DNA of 41,452 bases from positions 1 to 41,452 of the IMG/VR virus record IMGVR_UViG_3300034168_000206; one strand, 5' to 3'. The number at the start of each line of letters is the position of its first letter. Positions within the stretch are counted from its first letter, which is position 1. Origin of the DNA: a virus. The position numbers and the translations under genes are program-made. Shown in pieces: positions 1-7,197 of the stretch. The notes below the pieces were generated by a model that saw only the letters and a program-made list of their open reading frames with translations, had not been told where the DNA came from and made no database searches.

Positions 1-1
1 T

Positions 2-982
2 GATGCTAAAGCAGATACTGCTGCCCCTACATTTACAGGAACAGTTGTTCTTCCATCTACAACATCAATTGGAACAGTAACCTCAACAGAATTAGGATAT
101 ATTAGTGGAGTAACCTCAGCAATTCAAACTCAGATATCTGGAAAGCAATCAGTTGTTGCTAATGTTTCAGATGTTGAGATTGGATATTTAGATGGCGTTA
201 CTTCTCCAATTCAAACTCAATTAGGAAATAAGCAAGCAGTTGTTGCCAATGTTTCAGATACTGAAATAGGATACCTTGATGGAGTTACATCCGCAATTCA
301 GACCCAACTTGACGCTAAACTAGCATCTGCAACAGCAGCATCAACTTATGCCCCTCTAGTATCTCCAGCACTTACTGGAACACCTACAGCACCATTGGCA
401 GTAACTGGAACTAATACAACGCAGGTTGCTACAACAAGTTTTGTACAGCAAGAACTTGCCGTATTAACAACTGGCGCACCAGCAGCACTAAATACGCTTG
501 ATGAACTGGCAGCAGCCCTAGGTGATGATGCTAACTATGCAGCTACAATTACAACAGCACTTGGAAATAAGGCTCCACTTGCCTCTCCTACATTTACAGG
601 AACAGTTACTCTTCCTGCAGCAGGAATTGTATTTACAGATGGCACACAAGCAAAAGAAGGTGTTCCTTCTCGTACACCAATTATTGCAAAGACAGATTCT
701 TACACACTGTCAGCATTAACTGAAAGAGATTCATTGATTGAAGTTGCAAAAGCAACAGCAACAACAGTTACAATCCCAACAGATGCAACTCTAAACTTCC
801 CAATTGGAACATCTATTGATATTCTTCAAACTGGAGCGGGACAAGTAACGATTGCCCCAGTATCAGGAACAGTTACAGTCAATGCTACACCTGGATTAAA
901 GCTTCGTACAACTTGGTCATCTGCAACTCTTCTTAAAAGAGCAGCAAATACTTGGGTTGTATTTGGCGATCTAACAGCGTAA
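2..982 (+). CDS. Tail fibre protein, 5' end outside window
   Basis: The frame is open from base 2 to the stop at 980-982, so at least 326 residues are present and the true start lies upstream; the ATG at 395 is internal. The protein has three 29-residue repeats beginning with E-[LI]-G-Y (codons at 89, 176 and 263) and two copies of a P-T-F-T-G-T-V segment (near 26-46 and 593-609), both typical of phage fibre and tail-collar proteins. The last ~100 residues are Thr/Val-rich and look like a beta-sandwich tip domain. It probably sits at the virion periphery and contacts the host surface. The next gene follows after 30 bases. The receptor cannot be read from the sequence. Confidence is high for fibre-like, low for exact role. 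Confidence 0.75.
   Translation, partial: DAKADTAAPTFTGTVVLPSTTSIGTVTSTELGYISGVTSAIQTQISGKQSVVANVSDVEIGYLDGVTSPIQTQLGNKQAVVANVSDTEIGYLDGVTSAIQTQLDAKLASATAASTYAPLVSPALTGTPTAPLAVTGTNTTQVATTSFVQQELAVLTTGAPAALNTLDELAAALGDDANYAATITTALGNKAPLASPTFTGTVTLPAAGIVFTDGTQAKEGVPSRTPIIAKTDSYTLSALTERDSLIEVAKATATTVTIPTDATLNFPIGTSIDILQTGAGQVTIAPVSGTVTVNATPGLKLRTTWSSATLLKRAANTWVVFGDLTA
89..325 (+). repeat. 87-base tandem coding repeats in tail fibre
   Basis: Three units of 87 bases (29 codons) start at 89, 176 and 263; the third is cut short after about 21 codons. They share the pattern E-x-G-Y-x-x-G-V-T-S-x-I-Q-T-Q. The second and third are closest, suggesting recent duplication or recombination within the fibre shaft. 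Confidence 0.8.
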
Positions 983-1012
983 TAAAAATTCAATAAAAAA
1001 TAGGAGATATAA

Positions 1013-1933
1013 ATGGCATCAGGTAAAAAAATAGGCAAGAAGTCTCAAGCGTCAAATGACTTCTTAGAGCCAATGGCTCCTACTGGTGTAACAGCAACAA
1101 ATGTTGGAACTGGAAGAGCCTTTAATAATGGAGCAGCTACAGTTACATTTTCTTTGCCTGCACTATCTCCTGCTGCTTCATCATTTACTGTAACCTCATC
1201 ACCTGGCGGATATACTGGCACTGGAGCATCTTCTCCAATTACAGTAGCTGGACTTCAATCTGCCACAGCCTATACATTTACCGCAACAGCTACTAATGCT
1301 GCAGGAACATCTGTAGCCTCTTCTGCTTCAGCTTCTATTACCGCAACAACAGTTCCAGCAACTATGTCTGCTCCAACCCCAACTGCTGGAGTTAATCAAA
1401 ACTCAATTGCTTTTTCAGCACCAGCAACTGGTGGATCTACAATTACAGGATTTACCGTAACAGGCTCTGATGGTACATCTGGAACTGGAGCATCTTCTCC
1501 AATTGTTATTGCAGACACTGGTGGAACTTCTCAGACATATACAGTTAGGGCAACTAATGCTAACGGTACTGGTTCAGCTTCATCTGCATCTGGATCTATT
1601 ACCACTACCCCGCCATTTTTCCCACCATTCTTCCCACCTTTCTTCCCGTTCTTCCCACCATTCTTCCCTCCGTTCTTCCCACCTTTCTTCCCACCATTCT
1701 TCCCATTCTTCCCACCATTCTTCCCACCTTTCTTCCCTCCATTCTTCCCACCGTTCTTCCCATTCTTCCCATTCTTCCCATTCTTCCCACCATTCTTCCC
1801 ACCTTTCTTCCCACCTTCATTCCCATTCTTCCCTCCATTCTTCACAGCACCTTCTTGCCACACTTGCAATGGCTCTGATGCCTACTGGGGCTACTATGGC
1901 TGTGGTTACCCAGGAGAAGTTGTTTGCAACTAA
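1013..1933 (+). CDS. Fn3-like protein with Phe-Pro repeat and Cys-rich tail
   Basis: 306 residues, with an AGGAG ribosome site 7 bases before ATG. Residues ~20-110 and ~112-198 are two Ser/Thr/Ala-rich beta domains resembling fibronectin type III repeats, each with a Y-T-[FV]-x-A-x-N strand. Residues 200-277 are almost pure Phe and Pro (36 Pro, 41 Phe, one Ser) in PPFF and PFF units. The last 29 residues are Tyr/Gly-rich with four cysteines (C282, C285, C297, C305), which could bind metal or form disulfides. No signal peptide or membrane span is visible. Position after the tail fibre suggests a virion surface or adhesion protein. The function of the Phe-Pro block is unknown; it is an obvious candidate substrate for the prolyl-hydroxylase-like enzymes encoded just downstream (inference). 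Confidence 0.7.
   Translation: MASGKKIGKKSQASNDFLEPMAPTGVTATNVGTGRAFNNGAATVTFSLPALSPAASSFTVTSSPGGYTGTGASSPITVAGLQSATAYTFTATATNAAGTSVASSASASITATTVPATMSAPTPTAGVNQNSIAFSAPATGGSTITGFTVTGSDGTSGTGASSPIVIADTGGTSQTYTVRATNANGTGSASSASGSITTTPPFFPPFFPPFFPFFPPFFPPFFPPFFPPFFPFFPPFFPPFFPPFFPPFFPFFPFFPFFPPFFPPFFPPSFPFFPPFFTAPSCHTCNGSDAYWGYYGCGYPGEVVCN
1610..1843 (+). repeat. Phe-Pro low-complexity coding repeat
   Basis: 234 bases encode 15 PPFF-type units (one is PPSF) and six PFF units. The Phe codons are almost all ttc while the Pro codons vary cca/cct/ccg, so the protein pattern is kept while the DNA drifts at third positions. The base repeat is 12 long with 9-base deletions of one Pro codon. Confidence 0.9.
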
Positions 1934-1950
1934 GCAGATATCAATGATTA

Positions 1951-1959
1951 TGATATACT
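1951..1959 (+). promoter_or_regulatory. Extended -10 promoter TGATATACT
   Basis: TGA-TATACT lies 22 bases before the ATG at 1982, leaving room for a start near 1966 and an AAGGAG site. No good -35 is seen. It matches the TGN-TATA(A/C)T pattern seen before many other genes here. Confidence 0.45.
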
Positions 1960-1981
1960 TGTATAAAGAAAAGGAGAACTA

Positions 1982-2428
1982 ATGATTAAAGATATTGATA
2001 TTCAACATAGTTTTAGTAGAGATAAGTTAGCAGGAGCACCATTAGTATTTGTTATTGATGGGGAGTGTCTTTATAATTTTAATGCAACACTTCCTGGCAT
2101 TGACCTATTTACAAAAAATAAAGGCATTACAGATATATCTGCTGACTACCCAGAGCACGATGGGGCTACACTTCAAATTGTTAAAGAAAATGATGAAATT
2201 GAAGTCTATCAAACTAACGAATACTTTGGTTCAGTTTTACTAAGCAATCCAACAGTTCTTGATTTAAATGATTATCCTTATGGACATCATGTTATGTCTC
2301 CAGATGCCTCATTTGATGGAGAAAAGTTTATTATTAAAAATAAAACGGTTGCTGAACATGTACGATTAACGGAATGGCATATTCACAATCCTAAAAATCC
2401 AAATTATGTACCCCATCCAAACGTTTAA
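1982..2428 (+). CDS. Hypothetical protein, 148 aa
   Basis: I do not recognise a family. The ATG has a good AAGGAG site 6 bases upstream and the frame fills the gap between the Phe-Pro protein and the Cys-rich protein. The product is acidic and soluble-looking, without membrane segments. It has a hydrophobic beta strand near residues 19-26 (A-P-L-V-F-V-I-D) and ends in a His/Pro/Asn-rich tail. Regular alternation of charged and hydrophobic residues suggests a mostly beta fold. Lying between tail-fibre-type genes and the oxygenase block, it could be a small virion or chaperone protein, but nothing in the sequence proves this. Confidence 0.65.
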   Translation: MIKDIDIQHSFSRDKLAGAPLVFVIDGECLYNFNATLPGIDLFTKNKGITDISADYPEHDGATLQIVKENDEIEVYQTNEYFGSVLLSNPTVLDLNDYPYGHHVMSPDASFDGEKFIIKNKTVAEHVRLTEWHIHNPKNPNYVPHPNV

Positions 2429-2439
2429 TTTTTTTATTA

Positions 2440-2445
2440 TATAAT
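2440..2445 (+). promoter_or_regulatory. Possible -10 box TATAAT
   Basis: TATAAT lies 19 bases before the TTG start at 2465, inside an AT-rich spacer. It lacks the TGN extension of the other promoters, so it is weaker evidence. Confidence 0.3.
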
Positions 2446-2464
2446 TACAACAAAGGAGTTTGTT

Positions 2465-2698
2465 TTGTCAGAAAAAAGCGCATGGGAAAAATATAAAGAA
2501 AAAAATGGGGTAACTCCACTAGATATGCTTAATCCACATACAAAGCGTATACCACATGAATCTGCTCAAAAAAGATTTGATATTTGTAAGGAGTGTCCAG
2601 AATTAATAAAACTTACTTCTCAGTGTAAAAAATGTGGTTGTTTCATGAAAGTTAAGACTACTCTTGAGATTGCTAAATGCCCACTAAATAAGTGGTAA
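2465..2698 (+). CDS. Small Cys-rich putative zinc-binding protein, 77 aa
   Basis: It starts at TTG with an AGGAG site 6 bases upstream; no in-frame ATG is available. The C-terminal half carries C41-x2-C44, C54-x2-C57-x-C59 and C72, ending in K-C-P-x-N-K-W. This spacing suggests a zinc ribbon or similar metal-binding module. From memory, small proteins with this C-x2-C-P-E...C-K-K-C-G-C-F-M pattern occur in other aquatic phages beside 2-oxoglutarate oxygenase genes; their function is not known to me. It precedes the oxygenase cluster by 73 bases and may work with it. Confidence is high that it is a real gene, low on function. Confidence 0.7.
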   Translation: MSEKSAWEKYKEKNGVTPLDMLNPHTKRIPHESAQKRFDICKECPELIKLTSQCKKCGCFMKVKTTLEIAKCPLNKW

Positions 2699-2711
2699 CA
2701 CTCGCTATATA

Positions 2712-2741
2712 TTGCTTTAAATAGCACTTTTATGCTATAAT
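2712..2741 (+). promoter_or_regulatory. Promoter of oxygenase cluster
   Basis: TTGCTT (2712-2717), an 18-base spacer and TATAAT (2736-2741) preceded by TGC give a recognisable -35 and extended -10. Transcription would start near 2748, 24 bases before the first oxygenase ATG. A short inverted repeat, GCTAT...ATAGC (2704-2708 and 2721-2725), overlaps the -35. Confidence 0.55.
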
Positions 2742-2771
2742 AAAACTATACCATTAAAAGATAGGAATCAC

Positions 2772-3491
2772 ATGCAAGCATATGATGAAAACGATAATCA
2801 CTGGTTTACTAAAGATAGATCAGAAACAGCCTCAACAAGAATTTCCCGATTGATGCCTCAAAGTAATATCCCGATTAGCAATCCAGGATTAGGTTTAAAT
2901 ATTTATCATAATGTTTTTTCAAAAGATGATTCAGATAGATATATCAATACTCTTGAGCACAATCTTTCAGGGGATAATAAGTATAAGTGGTCTGAAGCAC
3001 AGGTAACAAACTCTACTGTTCCAATCAAAAAAGCAAGAGATGCTGTAGACTTTAAATATAAGCAAGAAAATCTTGGTCCAAGAGATGAACATAATGCTGA
3101 TCTGATTGATTTGCATGAAGAGATATATCAAAAACTAAAATTGTGCATAGATGATTATGCACACTACTGGGGAATAAATGTTACATATTATGAAGCATTT
3201 AACTTTGTAAAGTATGAAGGTGAAGGAACTCACTTTAATATACATGCTGATCATGGTCCAGCTTATAATTGTACTGTTTCTGCAGTAATTTATATTAATG
3301 ATGATTACGAAGGTGGAGAAATTAAGTTTCCAAGATTAGATAATTTTGTTCATACCCCAAAGGTTGGAGATATAGCAATCTTTCCTTCAAACTATATATA
3401 TGAGCATGCTTCTTTGCCAATGAAAACAGGAACAAAATATTGTGTTGTCATTATGACAGACATTAATCTTTTAGGTCACACAGGAAATTAA
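2772..3491 (+). CDS. 2OG-Fe(II) dioxygenase 1 (prolyl-hydroxylase type)
   Basis: 239 residues, first of seven related enzymes. The family uses Fe(II), O2 and 2-oxoglutarate to hydroxylate a substrate, with succinate and CO2 as co-products. The iron triad is H158-x-D160 and H212. The strand Y-I-N-D-D-Y-E-G-G-E-I-x-F (residues 174-186) is the core signature of the P4H-like double-stranded beta-helix. The residue expected to hold 2-oxoglutarate is K222 (T-G-T-K-Y) rather than Arg. A TAGGA ribosome site and a promoter lie upstream. It is most similar to the next gene, with matching segments E-A-F-N-[FY]-[VI]-K-Y-E and D-H-G-x-x-Y-N-C-T. The substrate is unknown: protein proline, a nucleotide base or a small molecule are all possible. 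Confidence 0.85.
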   Translation: MQAYDENDNHWFTKDRSETASTRISRLMPQSNIPISNPGLGLNIYHNVFSKDDSDRYINTLEHNLSGDNKYKWSEAQVTNSTVPIKKARDAVDFKYKQENLGPRDEHNADLIDLHEEIYQKLKLCIDDYAHYWGINVTYYEAFNFVKYEGEGTHFNIHADHGPAYNCTVSAVIYINDDYEGGEIKFPRLDNFVHTPKVGDIAIFPSNYIYEHASLPMKTGTKYCVVIMTDINLLGHTGN

Positions 3492-3504
3492 CATAGGAGA
3501 AAAT

Positions 3505-4176
3505 ATGAATACAGAAAATACAACATCAGCACCTTGGAGCAGCTATGAAGAGATTGCTCCAGGAATTTTTGTTTACCACGACGTTCTGCCAACAGAATTA
3601 AACATTATTGATAGGCTGGAAGAGGTTTTGAATAATGACAGACCAAACTATAATTGGCAACCAGCCTATGTTGGTTATCAACAAAGAATGCCAGAGTATA
3701 GAGATTGCGTTGATTTTAAATTTAAGAAAACAGACATTGAAAGAGATGTATCTCCAGACTCCTTAAAACTTCAGGGCATTTGGCAAGACTGTTATGATAG
3801 ACAAAAGTTAGCAGTAGAAGATTACTGCAGACGCTTTAATATTAATAACCTAAGATACTGGGAAGCTTTTAATTACATTAAGTATGAGCCTGGTCAACAC
3901 TTTATGGAACATCATGATCATGGATTTTCATATAACTGTACATTGTCTCTAGTTGCTTATATTAATGATAATTTTGAAGGCGGAGAATTATTCTTTAGAC
4001 TTCAAGGAATTACGTATATTCCAAAAGCTGGGGATGTTGTATTGTTCCCATCTAACTTTATGTATCCACATCAAGCTAAGGTTGTTCATTCTGGGACAAA
4101 GTATTCTTTAGTAACAATGCTTGACTATAGCGATAAGTATCACACTCCAGAGATGTATCAAGAGACTGGATCATAA
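3505..4176 (+). CDS. 2OG-Fe(II) dioxygenase 2
   Basis: 223 residues, starting at ATG with TAGGAG upstream, 13 bases after dioxygenase 1. The triad is H136-x-D138 and H189, with K199 (S-G-T-K-Y) in the 2-oxoglutarate position. The core strand is Y-I-N-D-N-F-E-G-G-E-L. The near-identical layout with its upstream neighbour points to an old tandem duplication followed by divergence in the N-terminal third. The N-terminal 120 residues, which usually choose the substrate, differ more than the core. Its stop overlaps the next start (TAATG), so translation is probably coupled. Confidence 0.85.
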   Translation: MNTENTTSAPWSSYEEIAPGIFVYHDVLPTELNIIDRLEEVLNNDRPNYNWQPAYVGYQQRMPEYRDCVDFKFKKTDIERDVSPDSLKLQGIWQDCYDRQKLAVEDYCRRFNINNLRYWEAFNYIKYEPGQHFMEHHDHGFSYNCTLSLVAYINDNFEGGELFFRLQGITYIPKAGDVVLFPSNFMYPHQAKVVHSGTKYSLVTMLDYSDKYHTPEMYQETGS

Positions 4177-4889
4177 TGTCAATTATCACTGCTTATAGAA
4201 AAACACCAATGGCATTGAATATAGAGCCAATGTCTATAAAAAGAGATTGGATGGATGAAACTCCACAGGGTCATGCCTATAGATGTCATCCAGTCACATC
4301 TGCCAATGTTATTGGCTGGAGTATATCTTCACCAGTAGACATAAAGTTCATCTGGAATGGTGTTAATGATACAAGCGGAGATAATGTTACTATACTTGAA
4401 GGAAAAGAGTATGTTTATACTGGAAGAGGACAGTCAACAGTTAGTTTTAATACTGGATTTATTTTAAGAACAGATGAAAAAACTAGCGTATTGACAATAA
4501 CTCCACAAAACTATTTTAATGAAGATGTTGAGGTTATGTCCTCTCTCATATCTACTTCTTTTTTAAATACAGATTTTCCCTTAGCAATTAAATGCAAGGT
4601 AGCAAATAAAGAAATTACTATTAAGGCAGGTTCACCCATAGCAACCATAATTCCTATCTCTTTAACTTCTTTAAAAGATGAGTCTGTAGAGATAGTCAAC
4701 TTTGTACACACACAAGAATATTCTGATGCTTTAAACTCATATGGTAAAGCAGCTCAAGAAGTAAACCAGAGTGGAGAGTGGACTGACTGGTATAGAAATG
4801 CTGTAAATGAAAAAGGCGAGTCTATTGGATCACACGAAGTTAAAAATTTAAAATTAAACGTTATTGATAATACAGGAGGCAAACAGTGA
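4176..4889 (+). CDS. DUF6065-like protein
   Basis: 237 residues. The segment R-C-H-P-V-T-S-A-N-V-I-G-W followed by S-P-V-D-I-K-F-I-W-N-G (residues ~36-61) and a later A-G-S-P-I-A-T-I-I-P-I (~152-162) resemble the DUF6065 family, of unknown function. The last motif recalls the closing strands of a cupin-like beta barrel. It shows no H-x-D iron triad like its neighbours, so it is not simply another oxygenase. It overlaps dioxygenase 2 by one base and the following gene by four, hence is co-translated with the cluster. It could be a partner, substrate adaptor or small-molecule-binding protein. The family call is from remembered motifs and is moderate. Confidence 0.6.
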   Translation: MSIITAYRKTPMALNIEPMSIKRDWMDETPQGHAYRCHPVTSANVIGWSISSPVDIKFIWNGVNDTSGDNVTILEGKEYVYTGRGQSTVSFNTGFILRTDEKTSVLTITPQNYFNEDVEVMSSLISTSFLNTDFPLAIKCKVANKEITIKAGSPIATIIPISLTSLKDESVEIVNFVHTQEYSDALNSYGKAAQEVNQSGEWTDWYRNAVNEKGESIGSHEVKNLKLNVIDNTGGKQ

Positions 4890-5611
4890 AGATCATTGAG
4901 TTTATAACTAATAGGCCTTGGCTAAATAAAGATAGTAAATCAAAGCCAATACCAATTTCAAGATCAATGCCACAGTGGTATAAAGAAGCTGATAGGTTTG
5001 CTAAAAAACCAGATGGAGAATATTGGATAGGACCAGACAAAGGAAAGATCCCTACATGGAAAGCCTGTCCTGCAATTCTTGATATTTTAACAACTGGGTA
5101 TAGCCTTGTAACCCCCTGTGATATAGAATTTTTCCTTGATGGCGCAGGGCAAATTGATGTTAAAACTGAAGATCCAATGTATAAAGATTTTGCTACAAGA
5201 AGAACTCCCATGCCACAATTTCGTCATCCAGAAGGATATTATAATTATCACTTTGCATGGATGCCAGATTGGGCAGTAAAGGTTCCAGATGGCTATAGCG
5301 TTTTATATGTTGCTCCATTTAATAGATACGATCTTCCAATTATGACAGTTTCTGGAATTATTGATAATGACAAAGTTAACTTGCCTGGATCTTTTCCATT
5401 TTTTGTACAAAAAGGTTGGACTGGAGTTCTTCCAGCAGGAACTCCTTATGCTCAGTTGCTTCCATTTTTGAGGGAAGATTGGAAATCCGAAATAACTGTT
5501 CCAACTGCTTCTGAAATGATGAATCATAATATAGAAAATAGTAAAAAATATCGTGTCCCAGATGGCGGAGTTTATCAAAAAGAAGTCTGGACTAAGAGAT
5601 TCTACGAATAG
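4886..5611 (+). CDS. DUF6065-related hypothetical protein
   Basis: 241 residues, starting at GTG inside the previous stop (overlap GTGA) with an AGGAGG site upstream. It shares the upstream neighbour's plan: R-S-M-P-Q-W-Y (26-32), then C-P-A-I-L-D-I-L-T-T-G-Y-S and T-P-C-D-I-E-F-F-L-D-G, then a C-terminal A-G-T-P-Y-A-Q-L-L-P-F matching A-G-S-P-I-A-T-I-I-P-I. The two are therefore distant paralogues. Similar proteins occur in cyanophages and other aquatic phages as far as I recall, with no assigned activity. It ends 18 bases before dioxygenase 3, where a new promoter starts. Confidence 0.6.
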   Translation: MKIIEFITNRPWLNKDSKSKPIPISRSMPQWYKEADRFAKKPDGEYWIGPDKGKIPTWKACPAILDILTTGYSLVTPCDIEFFLDGAGQIDVKTEDPMYKDFATRRTPMPQFRHPEGYYNYHFAWMPDWAVKVPDGYSVLYVAPFNRYDLPIMTVSGIIDNDKVNLPGSFPFFVQKGWTGVLPAGTPYAQLLPFLREDWKSEITVPTASEMMNHNIENSKKYRVPDGGVYQKEVWTKRFYE

Positions 5612-5615
5612 GAAA

Positions 5616-5624
5616 TGGTATAAT
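5616..5624 (+). promoter_or_regulatory. Extended -10 TGGTATAAT, leaderless start
   Basis: TGG-TATAAT ends five bases before the ATG at 5630. A transcript starting at the usual distance would begin at or next to that ATG, giving a leaderless message. No ribosome site fits between them, though GGAAA at 5611 could act on read-through RNA. Confidence 0.55.
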
Positions 5625-5629
5625 AAAAC

Positions 5630-6310
5630 ATGAAACAAAATAACGAGTCGTACACAGTAGTTAAAAGAACACCATCTATAACTCCATCTGGTTGGTTTGG
5701 AGATAGCAAAGACATGATTGTCGAGCTAGAAAATTTTATGACCCCAGAAGAGATTGAGTTTTTAGAAAAAGCTGCTAAGTCTTTGACAATTTGGGATGTA
5801 ACTGAAAGCCATATGAATGAAAATGGGACTGTTACATATGACTCAAACTATTGGAAAGACAGAGTTGCTACTAGCCCAACATTAAATAAAAATGATCCAA
5901 CCATCGCACCAGTAATTGCTGGATTATTTCAAAGATTAAAACCAATTGTTGAAGAATTTTATAAGGTAGAAGTCGTTCCAACTGGAACAACTATTGTTAA
6001 ATGGCTTCCTGGACAATTTCAAAAACCTCATGCGGATAAAGAGTTACATGAAGGTCCTGATGCTGGAACTCCTAATGACTTTCCAAATTATGACCTATCT
6101 AGTCTATTTTATTTAAATGATGACTATGAGGGTGGAGAATTATACTTTCCTATACAAGGTGTACAGTTTAAGCCTAAAAAAGGAGCTGCATACTTCTTCC
6201 CAGGAGATAAAAACTATATTCATGGAGTTACTGAAATCAAAAGTGGCCTAAGATTTACATGTCCATTTTTTTGGGAAATTACTAAGCATACAGGAGATAG
6301 GCAACCATAA
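5630..6310 (+). CDS. 2OG-Fe(II) dioxygenase 3
   Basis: 226 residues with triad H134-x-D136 and H198, and R208 (S-G-L-R-F) as the canonical 2-oxoglutarate anchor. The core strand Y-L-N-D-D-Y-E-G-G-E-L-Y-F is the best match to consensus of the seven. The region F-M-T-P-E-E-I-E-F-L (37-46) is the helix typical of P4H-type enzymes. It opens a second transcription unit with its own -10 box placed for leaderless translation, and the following gene overlaps its stop (TAATG). The ending K-H-T-G-D-R-Q-P is short and basic. Function is hydroxylation by family; the target is unknown. Confidence 0.85.
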   Translation: MKQNNESYTVVKRTPSITPSGWFGDSKDMIVELENFMTPEEIEFLEKAAKSLTIWDVTESHMNENGTVTYDSNYWKDRVATSPTLNKNDPTIAPVIAGLFQRLKPIVEEFYKVEVVPTGTTIVKWLPGQFQKPHADKELHEGPDAGTPNDFPNYDLSSLFYLNDDYEGGELYFPIQGVQFKPKKGAAYFFPGDKNYIHGVTEIKSGLRFTCPFFWEITKHTGDRQP

Positions 6311-7197
6311 TGACATATCCTTGGCCAAACAATAATAAACTTGAGTCAATAGAAATATATCCAAATATTGTTGTGTACAAAAATCTTTTTAAAGATATTG
6401 AAAAATCTTATAAAATTTTAACAGATTCTTTATCAGAAACAGAAGATGGTTTGTTTAATCCTTGGACCACTTGGTCTGTTTTTGGGGAATACTTAAATCC
6501 AATAACTCCTCAATTTTCAATGAATGATAGATATGGAAATATGAAAGATGTAGAAACATCAACAGAAACGCAAGAAAATCATAAAAACTTTGTAATTGAA
6601 ATGATGGACAATTTTTATTTAGCTACAGAAGACTATATCAAGAGCCATAATTTAGACGTAGATTTAGATGCAATGTCTATAAATGATGATGGGAATCCTA
6701 TTCCAACATGGAGATGGGCTGGTGGAACTATAGGTAAATATCATGTAAGTAATGAAGACAGTAGAGTTGGAATGAACTATCATTCAGACTATATAAGAGA
6801 GCAAGGTCATACCCCAGGTTATAAGTTTGTAATAACATCTACAATATATTTTAATGATAACTATGAGGGTGGAGAAATTGATTTTGCAATGGGAGACAAG
6901 CTTGTAAAGTATAAACCAGAAGCAGGAGATGTTTTAGTTTTTCCATCAGGGCACCCAGACTATCTGACAGAAGAAGGAAAACCATATTTACATGGAGTTA
7001 TGCCATCATATAAAAATAATAAGTTTTTGTCAAGAATGTATTGGCAAAAATATCAAAAAGGAACTGATGATTGGTATGAAAAAGAAAAAGAGTTTGGAAA
7101 AGATGTTTGGGCGGAAATGCAAAAAGATTTAGACGAACAGTTTAGACTAAAGCACCCGCAAAGAGCTGTAATAGAAAATGGAGTAAGAATACAATGA
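6310..7197 (+). CDS. 2OG-Fe(II) dioxygenase 4, long form
   Basis: At 295 residues this is the longest of the seven. The triad is H158-x-D160 (Y-H-S-D-Y) and H228 (Y-L-H-G-V); the 2-oxoglutarate anchor aligns with K238. A Trp-rich insert (P-T-W-R-W-A-G-G-T, 132-140) precedes the first iron ligand, and a charged ~50-residue helical extension follows the core (from ~248). The added parts could form a distinct substrate pocket or a dimer contact. It overlaps both neighbours (TAATG at its start, ATGA at its end), so it belongs to a translationally coupled run. Confidence 0.83.
   Translation: MTYPWPNNNKLESIEIYPNIVVYKNLFKDIEKSYKILTDSLSETEDGLFNPWTTWSVFGEYLNPITPQFSMNDRYGNMKDVETSTETQENHKNFVIEMMDNFYLATEDYIKSHNLDVDLDAMSINDDGNPIPTWRWAGGTIGKYHVSNEDSRVGMNYHSDYIREQGHTPGYKFVITSTIYFNDNYEGGEIDFAMGDKLVKYKPEAGDVLVFPSGHPDYLTEEGKPYLHGVMPSYKNNKFLSRMYWQKYQKGTDDWYEKEKEFGKDVWAEMQKDLDEQFRLKHPQRAVIENGVRIQ

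Noticed and set aside
395-982. ATG at 395 as the start of the tail fibre gene
   Set aside because: The frame is open back to base 2 and the upstream part contains clear fibre repeats in the same frame.
1531-1869. Minus-strand Gly/Lys/Asn-rich open frames opposite the Phe-Pro repeat
   Set aside because: They are mirror images of the ttc/ccN repeat; no ribosome site or promoter, and all neighbouring genes are on the + strand.
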